Shown here: piece after piece, positions 1 through 6,572 of the stretch | Layout of the letters: each line of letters opens with the position of its first letter | How positions within the stretch are numbered: the first letter of the stretch is position 1 | Source of the DNA: Candidatus Avelusimicrobium faecicola | Lineage (GTDB): Bacteria > Elusimicrobiota > Elusimicrobia > Elusimicrobiales > Elusimicrobiaceae | DNA length: 12,722 bases | NCBI GenBank assembly: GCA_900540405.1 | Contig: UQFW01000042.1 | Location: 1-12,722, forward strand | Reading direction: 5' to 3' | Notes under the pieces: generated by a model | Told to the model about the DNA's origin: nothing | Seen by the model: only the letters and a program-made list of their open reading frames with translations | The model's database searches: none | Made by a program: the position numbers and the translations under genes

Positions 1-657
1 ATCCGGGCATTTAATATCCGCCATAATGTTGCCGCCAAACGCGGGGCGGGTTTGAATTAGCAAGCCGTCCTGGATGGATAACCCGGTACAATCCGCCGTT
101 AAACCTACAAACAGTTCAGACGAAATACGCGGGGACAAATCGCGCCCGATATAAGTGGACGGATACAGTACCACGCTGGGGTTATACTTTTTAATCAGCG
201 TCACCATGGCGTTGGCATAAGCCAAGGTGTTGTAATCGTGATACGCGGGGCTGTTAACGGCGTAAATTTTATCCGCGCCGTAAGCAGACAAATCGGCAAA
301 ATAATTTTGCACATTGTCGCCAATGACTACCGCGCAAAGTTCTTCGCCCAACTGGTCGGCCAATTCGCGCCCTTTGGATAAAAGCTCAAAGCCTACCGGG
401 CGGACGGATTGCTCAACGCCGTTATCGGAAATTTCAATAAAAGCCCACACGCCTTTATAGGCGGACAGGTCTTTTTTAGCTGCGGCTCCGGCCGCCGGCA
501 AGGAAAGCGCCTTGACCGGGCACACGGACACGCACGCGCCGCACATGGTGCAGCTGGCATTGGCAACCGCTTTGCGGTTCACCAGGGAGAGCGCCCCAAA
601 CGGACAAGTGTTTACACATTTGCCGCAACCTACACAATTAGAAGCTACCTGAATCAT
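1..657 (-). CDS. etfA: Electron transfer flavoprotein alpha subunit with N-terminal ferredoxin domain (partial, C-terminus outside window)
   Basis: The first 219 residues are visible; the frame stays open to the left edge. Residues 8-18 and 36-46 each show a CxxCxxCxxxCP motif (C8, C11, C14, C18 and C36, C39, C42, C46), a bacterial-type ferredoxin domain for two [4Fe-4S] clusters. EtfA domain I follows from about residue 68, including GRDLSPR (171-177) and GLTADC (185-190), then RPAFGGN (204-210), typical of EtfA. The FAD-binding C-terminal domain should lie to the left of the window. With EtfB it forms the soluble cytoplasmic heterodimer that passes electrons between an acyl-CoA dehydrogenase and ferredoxin or another carrier. 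Fused ferredoxin domains are known in CarE and LctC of Acetobacterium, members of bifurcating complexes. The ATG (655-657) overlaps the etfB stop as ATGA and has an AAAGGAGAG ribosome binding site inside etfB, so translation is probably coupled. Confidence 0.95.
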   Translation of the reverse strand, partial: MIQVASNCVGCGKCVNTCPFGALSLVNRKAVANASCTMCGACVSVCPVKALSLPAAGAAAKKDLSAYKGVWAFIEISDNGVEQSVRPVGFELLSKGRELADQLGEELCAVVIGDNVQNYFADLSAYGADKIYAVNSPAYHDYNTLAYANAMVTLIKKYNPSVVLYPSTYIGRDLSPRISSELFVGLTADCTGLSIQDGLLIQTRPAFGGNIMADIKCPD

Positions 658-1442
658 TTAATGAAACTCTCCTTTTTCAAAATTTCTACAAACTTGGCGG
701 CCATTTCTTCGGCAGAGCCGTTGAACATTTCGCCTTTTTGGCGGGCGGCCGGCGGGAAAATGCGCGACACGCGGGTCGGCGAGCCTTCCAGCCCCAGTTT
801 GTGCATATCGGCGCCGATTTCTTTTTCCGTCCAAGTGACGGTCTTTTTATCTTGCGCTTTGTGCGCCGCCATAAAGGAAGGATACTTCGGCGCGTAATCT
901 ACCGGCATGGTCATCGTAATTAACACAGGCAGGTCCGCTTCCAAAATTTGGTGGCCGCCTTCAATTAATTTTTTGACTACGGCATGGGAGCCGTCGCTGT
1001 CTACGCTTTCGCAAAACGTAATTTGCGGGATGCCCAAGTGGAAGGCAATACCGGGCCCGGTTTGGGCAGTGTCGCCGTCAATAGCCATTTGGCCACACAA
1101 AATCATATCAAACGAGCCGATTTTGCGGATAGCCATAGCCAACGCATACGAAGTGGCCCAGGTATCGGAGCCGGCAAACGCGCGGCTGGAAAGCAGGACG
1201 CCTTCGTCCGCCCCCAGGGCAAGCGCCAGGCGCAATACGGCCACGGCCTGTGCGGGCCCCATGGAAAGCACGGTCACTTTAGCGCCGGTTTTGGCTTTGA
1301 TAGCCAAGGCTTTTTCCAAGGCGTAGTGGTCGTACGGGTTCAAAATGCTGGGTACACCGGCGCGGATTAAGGTGCCGGTCTTCGGGTCCACCTTTACGCG
1401 GGTGGAATCGGGTACTTGTTTAATACAAACAATAATGTTCAT
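654..1442 (-). CDS. etfB: Electron transfer flavoprotein beta subunit
   Basis: This 262-residue protein has the usual EtfB length. The N-terminus MNIIVCIKQVPD and the segment around NPYDHYALEKAL (35-46) are typical of the family, and the signature CGQMAIDGDTAQTGP (116-130) is the conserved loop near the nucleotide or flavin site. In bifurcating ETFs the DGDTAQ segment helps hold the second FAD; ETFs that only shuttle electrons bind AMP there. The beta subunit pairs with the EtfA encoded directly downstream and receives electrons from the acyl-CoA dehydrogenase encoded upstream. The start at 1440-1442 is supported by a TAAGGA Shine-Dalgarno that overlaps the stop codon of the upstream gene, leaving only 11 bases between them. 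All three genes are therefore one tight operon. Identification is firm; bifurcation as opposed to simple electron transfer is inference from sequence context. Confidence 0.96.
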   Translation of the reverse strand: MNIIVCIKQVPDSTRVKVDPKTGTLIRAGVPSILNPYDHYALEKALAIKAKTGAKVTVLSMGPAQAVAVLRLALALGADEGVLLSSRAFAGSDTWATSYALAMAIRKIGSFDMILCGQMAIDGDTAQTGPGIAFHLGIPQITFCESVDSDGSHAVVKKLIEGGHQILEADLPVLITMTMPVDYAPKYPSFMAAHKAQDKKTVTWTEKEIGADMHKLGLEGSPTRVSRIFPPAARQKGEMFNGSAEEMAAKFVEILKKESFIK

Positions 1443-1453
1443 CGGGCTGTTCC

Positions 1454-3094
1454 TTATGCTTTGAAAGTATCTCTGAGTTTGGCGGAAACGGCGTCCTCAT
1501 CCGTGATAAGGCCGGTCATTTTTTCTTCAATGCCAATCAGGTTGACGGAGGCCGCCAAATCCTGCGCGCTGGCCGCGCCAACGCCCAAAATAAGTTTCAT
1601 GCCGTCCGTGGCAATCTTAAATGCGCTCAAGCGCGCGTTGACACGCGCCATGGTGCTTAACGTAGCCAAATCAAAGCGGCTGCCTTCCGTCACTTTGCCT
1701 TCGGCGCATTGGCGGGTGAATACCGCGGCCACTTCCGCTTCGGAAATTAAATCACCCAACATAAATGTAATATATTGGTGGCGGGTGAGTTTTTGCGCGC
1801 GGCAATCTTCCAACACGCGGGCCAAGGCTCTAAAGCCCAGGGCTACGCTGTCGGCCCCCACATTGGGGTTTTGCGCGTGGATAGCCTCAAATTCTTCGGC
1901 CTGTTTAATATAGTATTGGCCGCGGCTTTTGAGGTGTTCCTGCCAGCGCCCGCGGAAAATGGTCATTTCCAACACTTCGCTGGTGCCTTCGTAAATGCAG
2001 GTAATTTTTACGTCGCGTTTGATTTTTTCTACCGCAAATTCTTTCGTGTATCCAAAACCGCCCATCGCCTGGATGGCATCTTCGGCCGCTTTGTTGCCGG
2101 ATTCCGTGGCATACAATTTGGCAATAGCGCCTTCCGTGGCTAAACCGTGGTTGTTGATTTCCAGTTGTTTGGCGGTCCAATCAATATACGCGCGGGCCGC
2201 TTCAAAGCGTACATAGTGCGGCGTAATGAGCTTTAACATAAAGCCCTGTTTTTCGGCCAACGGGCCGCCCGCCTGAATACGCTGTTGGGCATACACCAGG
2301 GCCGTTTCCACGGCTTCTTCCCCGGCGCCCAAACCAAAGGCCGCCACCATTAAGCGCGTATAGCCGAATACGGCCTGCGCTTGCAGGAAGCCTTTGCCTT
2401 CTTCCAAACCAATCAAATTTTCCGCCGGAACATACACTTCGTCAAACGCCAATCCGGCCGTGTTGGACAGGCGAATCCCGTGTTTGTCTTCGTGCGCGTC
2501 TTGCGTAAAACCGGGGGTGCCCTTTTCTACAATAAACCAGCTGGGGCCGCCCGGCGCTAAAGCCAGTACGGTGTAAATATCGGCTACGCCGCCGTTAGAA
2601 ATCCACATTTTGCTGCCGGTAATTTTGTAGCCTACAATTTTACCGTCTTTTTCCACCCGTTCCGCACGGGTGCGCAAAGAAACCAGGTCAGAGCCGGCAT
2701 CCGCTTCCGTGGCGCCGTAGGCAACCAGTTTGTTTTCGTCGGCGATTTTCTTAAACCATTTGGCTTTTTGCTCCGGCGTACCGCCCACGTTAATCGGGTC
2801 ACTGCCTAAAAAGGTGGCAAAAACGCCGGTGGCAATCCCTAAATCAATACGGGCTAACTGTTCGCATACGCGGTAAATTTCGGTGGTTTGCCCACCCAAA
2901 CCGTTGTATTCTTCGGGAATCAGCAAAAGGTGTACGCCCAGCGTATCGCGGTCGTACATTTCTTTCAAAATGTCTAAAGGAATCTCGTTCTTGGCGTCAT
3001 GCTCGCGGATGAACTCATGCGAGAGACGGTTTTTAGCATATTGCTTCAAACTATCCAACATCAAGTTTCTTGTTGTCAGGTCATTTTTTGCCAT
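1454..3094 (-). CDS. Acyl-CoA dehydrogenase, long form with C-terminal extension
   Basis: This 546-residue FAD enzyme oxidises acyl-CoA to enoyl-CoA, or runs in reverse with its ETF partner. Counting from the ATG at 3092-3094, the flavin and substrate segments are YGATEADAGSD (126-136) and KMWISNGGVAD (162-172), followed by the C-terminal helical domain with GGFGY (345-349). IYEGTSE carries the expected catalytic base Glu369. Ordinary acyl-CoA dehydrogenases stop at about 380 residues; this one adds roughly 150 residues of mostly helical sequence, as some long-chain and prokaryotic FadE-like forms do. The ATG is preferred over an in-frame TTG at 3136 because TTGGAGA lies about 10 bases upstream and the extra 14 residues look like leader sequence. 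It is the first gene of the operon with etfB and etfA, so these are its likely electron partners. Chain-length specificity cannot be read from the sequence. Confidence 0.93.
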   Translation of the reverse strand: MAKNDLTTRNLMLDSLKQYAKNRLSHEFIREHDAKNEIPLDILKEMYDRDTLGVHLLLIPEEYNGLGGQTTEIYRVCEQLARIDLGIATGVFATFLGSDPINVGGTPEQKAKWFKKIADENKLVAYGATEADAGSDLVSLRTRAERVEKDGKIVGYKITGSKMWISNGGVADIYTVLALAPGGPSWFIVEKGTPGFTQDAHEDKHGIRLSNTAGLAFDEVYVPAENLIGLEEGKGFLQAQAVFGYTRLMVAAFGLGAGEEAVETALVYAQQRIQAGGPLAEKQGFMLKLITPHYVRFEAARAYIDWTAKQLEINNHGLATEGAIAKLYATESGNKAAEDAIQAMGGFGYTKEFAVEKIKRDVKITCIYEGTSEVLEMTIFRGRWQEHLKSRGQYYIKQAEEFEAIHAQNPNVGADSVALGFRALARVLEDCRAQKLTRHQYITFMLGDLISEAEVAAVFTRQCAEGKVTEGSRFDLATLSTMARVNARLSAFKIATDGMKLILGVGAASAQDLAASVNLIGIEEKMTGLITDEDAVSAKLRDTFKA

Positions 3095-3116
3095 GTTTGT
3101 TTTGTCTCCAAAATAC

Positions 3117-3144
3117 AATATAGATATATGATACAAATTTTTAA
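3117..3144 (-). promoter_or_regulatory. Candidate promoter of the acyl-CoA dehydrogenase-etfBA operon
   Basis: On the minus strand, TTAAAA (3144-3139) and TATATT (3122-3117) are separated by 16 bases, matching the -35 and -10 consensus at 4 and 5 of 6 positions. Transcription would begin near 3110, leaving a short leader that still contains the GGAG ribosome binding site of the ATG at 3094. Other AT-rich hexamers lie nearby, so the exact boxes are uncertain. Confidence 0.4.
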
Positions 3145-3167
3145 GTGCCTGCGCACCGTATGCCCAT

Positions 3168-3202
3168 TAGACCCATGGCAAAATAGGCCCAATGGACCTA
3201 TT
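3168..3202. promoter_or_regulatory. Repeat and near-palindrome between divergent promoters, candidate operator
   Basis: Two imperfect direct repeats, TAGACCCATGG (3168-3178) and TAGGCCCAATGG (3184-3195), start 16 bases apart. The second lies inside a near-palindrome: AATAGGCCCA (3182-3191), one central base, TGGACCTATT (3193-3202), with a single mismatch between the arms. The right arm overlaps the proposed -35 box of the rightward gene and sits about 40 bases upstream of the leftward -35. That placement suits a regulator affecting one or both promoters. No regulator is encoded nearby, and the identity of any binding protein is unknown. Confidence 0.3.
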
Positions 3203-3234
3203 GTTAAAACAGAGTTTTTTTCTATAATTATAAT
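3201..3234 (+). promoter_or_regulatory. Promoter of the secreted-protein gene, with tandem perfect -10 boxes
   Basis: TTGTTA (3201-3206) is followed after 16 bases by TATAAT (3223-3228), and a second perfect TATAAT follows directly (3229-3234). From the first -10 box, transcription should start at about 3235, essentially on the ATG at 3236. No Shine-Dalgarno sequence is present in between, which points to a leaderless transcript. Confidence 0.6.
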
Positions 3235-3235
3235 A

Positions 3236-4069
3236 ATGAAGAACAAAACGCTTATTTTTTTACTCTTATTAAGTGTCGTCCCCGCTACCGGGCTGGCGCA
3301 AAAAAACGCGCTGAAAGCACTGGGAGTAGCCGGGGAACGTGCCGCCATGCAAACCGAACGCCGCATGGCGCGCTATCCGGCCGGGCAAACCGGTTTGGCC
3401 CGGGCCGCCCAACAAAATAAAAAAGCCTTGTACTGGGCCCAAACCCGCGTACTTGGGCTTTCCCCCAAACGAGCGTTGCAAAATTTGGAAAAAATAGGGG
3501 TGACTCCCACGTTCCGCGGGCCGTTGCCTGCCGTGGGGAAAACCAGCTTTTCCGCCGGGGATTTTCAACCTTACACCGTGGTTGCCCCGAAAATTGCCCA
3601 AGCGCCGGCGTTTCCGTTCCGCGGCTCCACCAACCTTATCTTCCGCGGGTTGGCGTTAGCGTCCGACGGCCAAGCGATTGCCAACATTTTGCAAAACGGC
3701 TTGCGGTTAAGTGACGTAGGCACGGAAGCCAACACCTTGTTGCGCTCCTACGCCGGGGCCGCCGGGGCCGGTGCAGTAAAGGCCGTCAATGCGCCGATTA
3801 CCAATTTAACGGATAACCCGCAAGCGGCCGCCGATTGGGCTTTCCGCCGGCTAAGAGATGATTATTTAGCCGTGGTGGTAGCCGTAAAAAGCAACCGCAA
3901 GGGCGATATTATTACCGTGGCCGCAGACATCCCTGCCGCGGATATTCATTCCGTCAGTGCGCTGTTAAACCTGAACGGCACCTTAACATGGTGCAAGGTA
4001 CAATTAAATGCGGCCGGAAACTTTATCATCACGCCGTATGCACCGATGGGTCTGAAATCCGCCCGATAA
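3236..4069 (+). CDS. Secreted protein of unknown function, possibly ADP-ribosyltransferase-like fold
   Basis: This 277-residue protein begins with a clear signal peptide: Lys2 and Lys4, a Leu-rich core at 6-15 and a likely cleavage near TGLAQ (18-22). It should therefore act in the periplasm or outside the cell. A basic, Ala-rich helical segment follows (23-85). The more conserved-looking half contains IFRGLAL (135-141), ILQNGL (151-156), ITNLTDNPQAAADWA (188-202), LAVVVAV (211-217), DIPAADI (231-237) and GNFIITPY (261-268). This order, an Arg-Gly strand, then an NGL helix, then a strand-turn-helix of the N-L-T-D-N-P-x-x-A type, is reminiscent of ADP-ribosyltransferase folds. No clear catalytic ExE motif is visible, so activity is doubtful. 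The ATG is chosen because the signal peptide begins there and the -10 box lies immediately upstream. The resemblance is inference only; the gene is otherwise unrecognised. Confidence 0.8.
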   Translation: MKNKTLIFLLLLSVVPATGLAQKNALKALGVAGERAAMQTERRMARYPAGQTGLARAAQQNKKALYWAQTRVLGLSPKRALQNLEKIGVTPTFRGPLPAVGKTSFSAGDFQPYTVVAPKIAQAPAFPFRGSTNLIFRGLALASDGQAIANILQNGLRLSDVGTEANTLLRSYAGAAGAGAVKAVNAPITNLTDNPQAAADWAFRRLRDDYLAVVVAVKSNRKGDIITVAADIPAADIHSVSALLNLNGTLTWCKVQLNAAGNFIITPYAPMGLKSAR

Positions 4070-4080
4070 TAAGGTATAAT
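4052..4080 (+). promoter_or_regulatory. Promoter of the HIT-family gene, inside the end of the preceding gene
   Basis: CTGAAA (4052-4057), 17 bases, then a perfect TATAAT (4075-4080). The expected start of transcription is at 4086-4087, which is the A of the ATG. The -35 box lies within the last codons of the upstream gene. An AAGG at 4071-4074 is 12 bases from the ATG and is at best a weak ribosome binding site for any read-through mRNA. Confidence 0.5.
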
Positions 4081-4086
4081 ACTGGT

Positions 4087-4422
4087 ATGAATTGTATATT
4101 TTGCGGCATTGCCGACGGCTCTGTAAAAAGCCAATTAGTTTACGAAGACGACGAGGTTGTGGCATTCAAAGATTTGAACCCGCAAGCTCCCACGCATTTG
4201 CTCATCATCCCGCGCAAACATATCGCCCGGTTGGACGAAGCCCAGCCGCAAGATGCGCTTTTATTGGGTAAATTACTGTTGGTGGCCCAAAAACTGGCCA
4301 AGCAGTTTAACTTAAAAGATTTCCGCCTGGTGACCAACAACGGCAAAGGGGCCGGGCAGAGTGTGGACCATTTGCACTTTCACCTAATGGCGGGGCGGCG
4401 TTTTAACTGGCCGGCCGGCTGA
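4087..4422 (+). CDS. HIT family (HINT-type) nucleotide hydrolase
   Basis: This 111-residue protein is typical of HINT proteins, small cytoplasmic enzymes that cleave purine nucleoside phosphoramidates or acyl-adenylates. The histidine triad is H95, H97 and H99 in HLHFHLMAGR; by family precedent the middle His97 is the nucleophile. Cys3 and Cys6 (CIFC) may bind zinc, as in several bacterial HIT proteins. VYEDDEVVAFKDLNPQAP (18-35) and LLIIPRKHI (38-46) form the expected nucleotide-pocket strands, and TNNGKGAGQSVDH (83-95) leads into the triad. The start is 17 bases after the preceding stop, with its own -10 box at the right distance for a leaderless mRNA. The true substrate cannot be told from the sequence. 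Function in this neighbourhood is likely housekeeping. Confidence 0.95.
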   Translation: MNCIFCGIADGSVKSQLVYEDDEVVAFKDLNPQAPTHLLIIPRKHIARLDEAQPQDALLLGKLLLVAQKLAKQFNLKDFRLVTNNGKGAGQSVDHLHFHLMAGRRFNWPAG

Positions 4423-4447
4423 GGGTGGAAATTTGCTTGAAATTTTA

Positions 4448-4501
4448 TATAATATAGGAGAGGGAGTAATTCCTCACCCATTTTTAGCTATGAAACCGTA
4501 G
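4448..4501 (+). promoter_or_regulatory. rpsU operon promoter (-10) and leader with a three-codon open frame
   Basis: A perfect TATAAT lies at 4448-4453 in an AT-rich patch, predicting a start near 4460; the -35 region is weak (GTGGAA at 4425-4430, 17 bases upstream). The leader of about 60 bases contains a purine-rich run (4456-4466) and a minimal open frame ATG AAA CCG TAG (4490-4501). That frame ends directly before the rpsU ribosome binding site. Whether the mini-frame is translated is unknown; it has no obvious binding site of its own. Confidence 0.45.
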
Positions 4502-4519
4502 AAGGTGGTGAATAAGTTA

Positions 4520-4714
4520 ATGGTTTTTGTAAAAGTAAGAGACGCTGAACACCTGGAAGAAGCCCTTAAACGCTTCAAACGGGAATGTGAAAAAAACGGT
4601 ATCTTGAAAGAGATTAAAAGACGTGAAACTTACATGCCCCCGAGCGTGAAAAGAAAATTGAAATCCCAGGAAGCGCAGCGCAGAGCCAGACGCACCAAAC
4701 GCAGACGCTTTTAA
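4520..4714 (+). CDS. rpsU: 30S ribosomal protein S21
   Basis: This 64-residue basic protein of the small ribosomal subunit helps mRNA engage the ribosome. The order of motifs matches S21: VFVKVRD at the start, EEALKRFKRECEKNGIL (14-30), EIKRRETY (32-39), then a Lys/Arg-rich tail ending RRARRTKRRRF. I chose the ATG at 4520 because MVFVKVRD aligns with MPVIKVRE of the family and because GAAGGTGGTGA (4501-4511) is a well-placed Shine-Dalgarno. GTG codons at 4505 and 4508 are in frame but lie within that site. It is the first gene of the conserved rpsU-dnaG-rpoD operon, so ribosome, primase and sigma factor supply are linked. A strong hairpin after the stop probably limits read-through into dnaG. 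Confidence 0.97.
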   Translation: MVFVKVRDAEHLEEALKRFKRECEKNGILKEIKRRETYMPPSVKRKLKSQEAQRRARRTKRRRF

Positions 4715-4729
4715 TGAGGTTTGTACCAC

Positions 4730-4768
4730 AGGCAATAGCTCTATACCACAAGTAAAGAGCTATTGCCT
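4730..4768 (+). terminator. Hairpin between rpsU and dnaG, candidate partial terminator
   Basis: AGGCAATAGCTCT (4730-4742) and AGAGCTATTGCCT (4756-4768) are perfect 13-base inverted arms around a 13-base loop. The following TATTTGG is a poor U tract, so termination is probably incomplete. E. coli has a terminator at the same operon position that lowers dnaG expression relative to rpsU. TACCACA also occurs twice (4724-4730 and 4744-4750), once just before the stem and once in the loop. RNA processing at the hairpin is an alternative role. Confidence 0.65.
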
Positions 4769-4798
4769 TATTTGGCTATATACCAGCGCAGGCGCGGC

Positions 4799-6553
4799 AT
4801 GAAAAACAATAACAATATTGTGGAAACCATCAAAGAACGGCTGGACATTGCGGAATTTATCCGCCAATATGTCCCCGGGCTTAAGCGTTCCGGCAAAACG
4901 TGGAAAGCCTGCTGTCCGTTCCATAACGAAAAGACACCTTCTTTCACTTGTAATAGCGAGAAGGGGTTGTTTTATTGTTTCGGTTGCCAGGCCGCCGGGG
5001 ATATTTTTACCTTTTTAATGAAAATGGAAAATCTATCCTTCAACGAAGCCTTGCGCAAACTGGCCGATTTGGCCGGGGTGGAATACCAGCCTATCGGGCA
5101 AATGACGGCCGACGAACAGCGCCGCATGGATGCCCGCAAATTATTAGATTTTGCCAAAAATTTTTATCACCGTAATTTAATGGGCCGCGGCGGCGAAGGC
5201 GTGCGCAATTACATTAAAAAACGCAATTTAACCAAAGAAACCGCCGAAAAATTTGAATTGGGCTACGCGCCCAATAACCCAACGGGCTTTTGCCAATACG
5301 CGCGCGCGAACGGCTACACGCCGGAAGCCCTTAAAACCGCCGGGCTTTGCGTGCTGACCCCTTACGGGGCGCGGGATTATTACCGCGGGCGGCTGATGTT
5401 CCCCATTATCAACCAACGCGGGGAAACGGTGGGTTTCGGCGGGCGCATTTTGGGGGACGGCGAGCCCAAATACTTAAATTCGCCGGATACGATTTTATTT
5501 TCCAAGTCCAAAGTGTTATACGGGCTTAACTTTGCCGGCCCCGCCATCCGCCAAGCGGGCAAAGCCGTACTTTTGGAAGGCTATATGGACGTTATCGGTT
5601 GCCACCAGGCGGGGGTGGAATACACGGTTGCGCCGCTGGGCACCAGTTTAACGGCGGAACACGCCAAACTGCTCAAACGCTACACCCAGAACGTGACCGT
5701 ACTGTTTGACCCGGATTCCGCCGGTATTAAAGCGGCCCTGCGCGGCGGGCTCATTTTGATAGAAAACGGACTTTTTGTAAAAGTAGCCGCCCTGCCGGAA
5801 GGGTTAGACCCGGACGAATATATTGCCCAATACGGCAAAGAATCGTTTGAAAACATTTTAGCCAAGGCGCAAGATTTAATTGAATTTCACACCCGTTTAC
5901 AGCTCTCTGCCTATCCGCAACCGCTTTGCGCGCAGGATAAAACGCAAGTGGTATCCGAACTGGTGGAAACGGTAGCCAAACAGCCGGACGAAATTGTGCG
6001 GCGGGAATGGGTAAAATATGTGGCGGAACGGGTAAACGTGGACGAACAACTGGTGCTGGAGCGGCTCCACCAACAAACGGCCGCGCCTAAATATACGGTG
6101 CTAAAAACGGCCGCACCCCGGCAAGAAACCGCGGCGCAACCCGCCAGCCCGATAGAAGAAGATTTAATTTCCTGGCTGTTGCATTTTCCGCTCTATGCGC
6201 CCAAATGCGCCGCGTTGACACAAACCGATTTTGAGGACCCCCGCTTGTGGGAGCTTTTTGCCGCACTGCAAAAAGCGTACCGGGAAAACCCGGCGTCCGG
6301 CTCTCTTACAGAGCAAACCATTAATAACGCCCCCGGGCTAAAGAACGAAATTATTAAACTTTCTTTAGTACCAATCCCGGAGGATTTTTCGCCCGAAAGG
6401 GATATAGAGGAGTGTGCCTCTAAAATAGCCAAAGCCGGCGTGCAAAAACAACTGGCGGCCTTACAGCATAAAATGAAAACGCTGGGCTCCGGGAATGTAC
6501 CGCATGACATGGTGCAGTTGTATATGCAGCTGCAAAAGAAGTTAAAAAATTAA
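4799..6553 (+). CDS. dnaG: DNA primase
   Basis: This 584-residue primase makes the RNA primers for chromosome replication. The N-terminal CHC2 zinc finger has ligands C39, H42, C60 and C63 (CPFH and CFGC). The polymerase domain follows, with RGRLMFPIINQRG (196-208) and PKYLNSPDT (223-231). The TOPRIM metal site is E260 in LEGYMDV, with D304 and D306 in LFDPDSAG. The C-terminal part, from about residue 445, should be the DnaB-helicase-binding domain. The ATG at 4799 is the best start because residues after it align with the family; a TTG at 4763 lies inside the upstream hairpin and adds an atypical leader. No good Shine-Dalgarno precedes the ATG (only GCAGGCG), consistent with low expression. 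rpoD follows after 19 bases, so co-transcription is likely. Confidence 0.97.
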   Translation: MKNNNNIVETIKERLDIAEFIRQYVPGLKRSGKTWKACCPFHNEKTPSFTCNSEKGLFYCFGCQAAGDIFTFLMKMENLSFNEALRKLADLAGVEYQPIGQMTADEQRRMDARKLLDFAKNFYHRNLMGRGGEGVRNYIKKRNLTKETAEKFELGYAPNNPTGFCQYARANGYTPEALKTAGLCVLTPYGARDYYRGRLMFPIINQRGETVGFGGRILGDGEPKYLNSPDTILFSKSKVLYGLNFAGPAIRQAGKAVLLEGYMDVIGCHQAGVEYTVAPLGTSLTAEHAKLLKRYTQNVTVLFDPDSAGIKAALRGGLILIENGLFVKVAALPEGLDPDEYIAQYGKESFENILAKAQDLIEFHTRLQLSAYPQPLCAQDKTQVVSELVETVAKQPDEIVRREWVKYVAERVNVDEQLVLERLHQQTAAPKYTVLKTAAPRQETAAQPASPIEEDLISWLLHFPLYAPKCAALTQTDFEDPRLWELFAALQKAYRENPASGSLTEQTINNAPGLKNEIIKLSLVPIPEDFSPERDIEECASKIAKAGVQKQLAALQHKMKTLGSGNVPHDMVQLYMQLQKKLKN

Positions 6554-6572
6554 TCCGAGGTAATGCAGAATT

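Noticed and set aside
907..2143. Several plus-strand open frames opposite etfB and the acyl-CoA dehydrogenase
   Set aside because: Both minus-strand genes match well-known families over their full length; the plus frames are shadows.
2999..3235. Upstream extension of the secreted-protein frame by 79 codons
   Set aside because: It overlaps the divergent gene and the promoter region, and the signal peptide plainly starts at 3236.
4396..4422. GC-rich palindrome CCGGCCGG at the end of the HIT gene as a terminator
   Set aside because: It is too short, has no T run after it and lies within the coding sequence.
4517..4735. Minus-strand open frame opposite rpsU
   Set aside because: rpsU is certain from family match and ribosome binding site; the antisense frame is Phe-rich with no features of its own.
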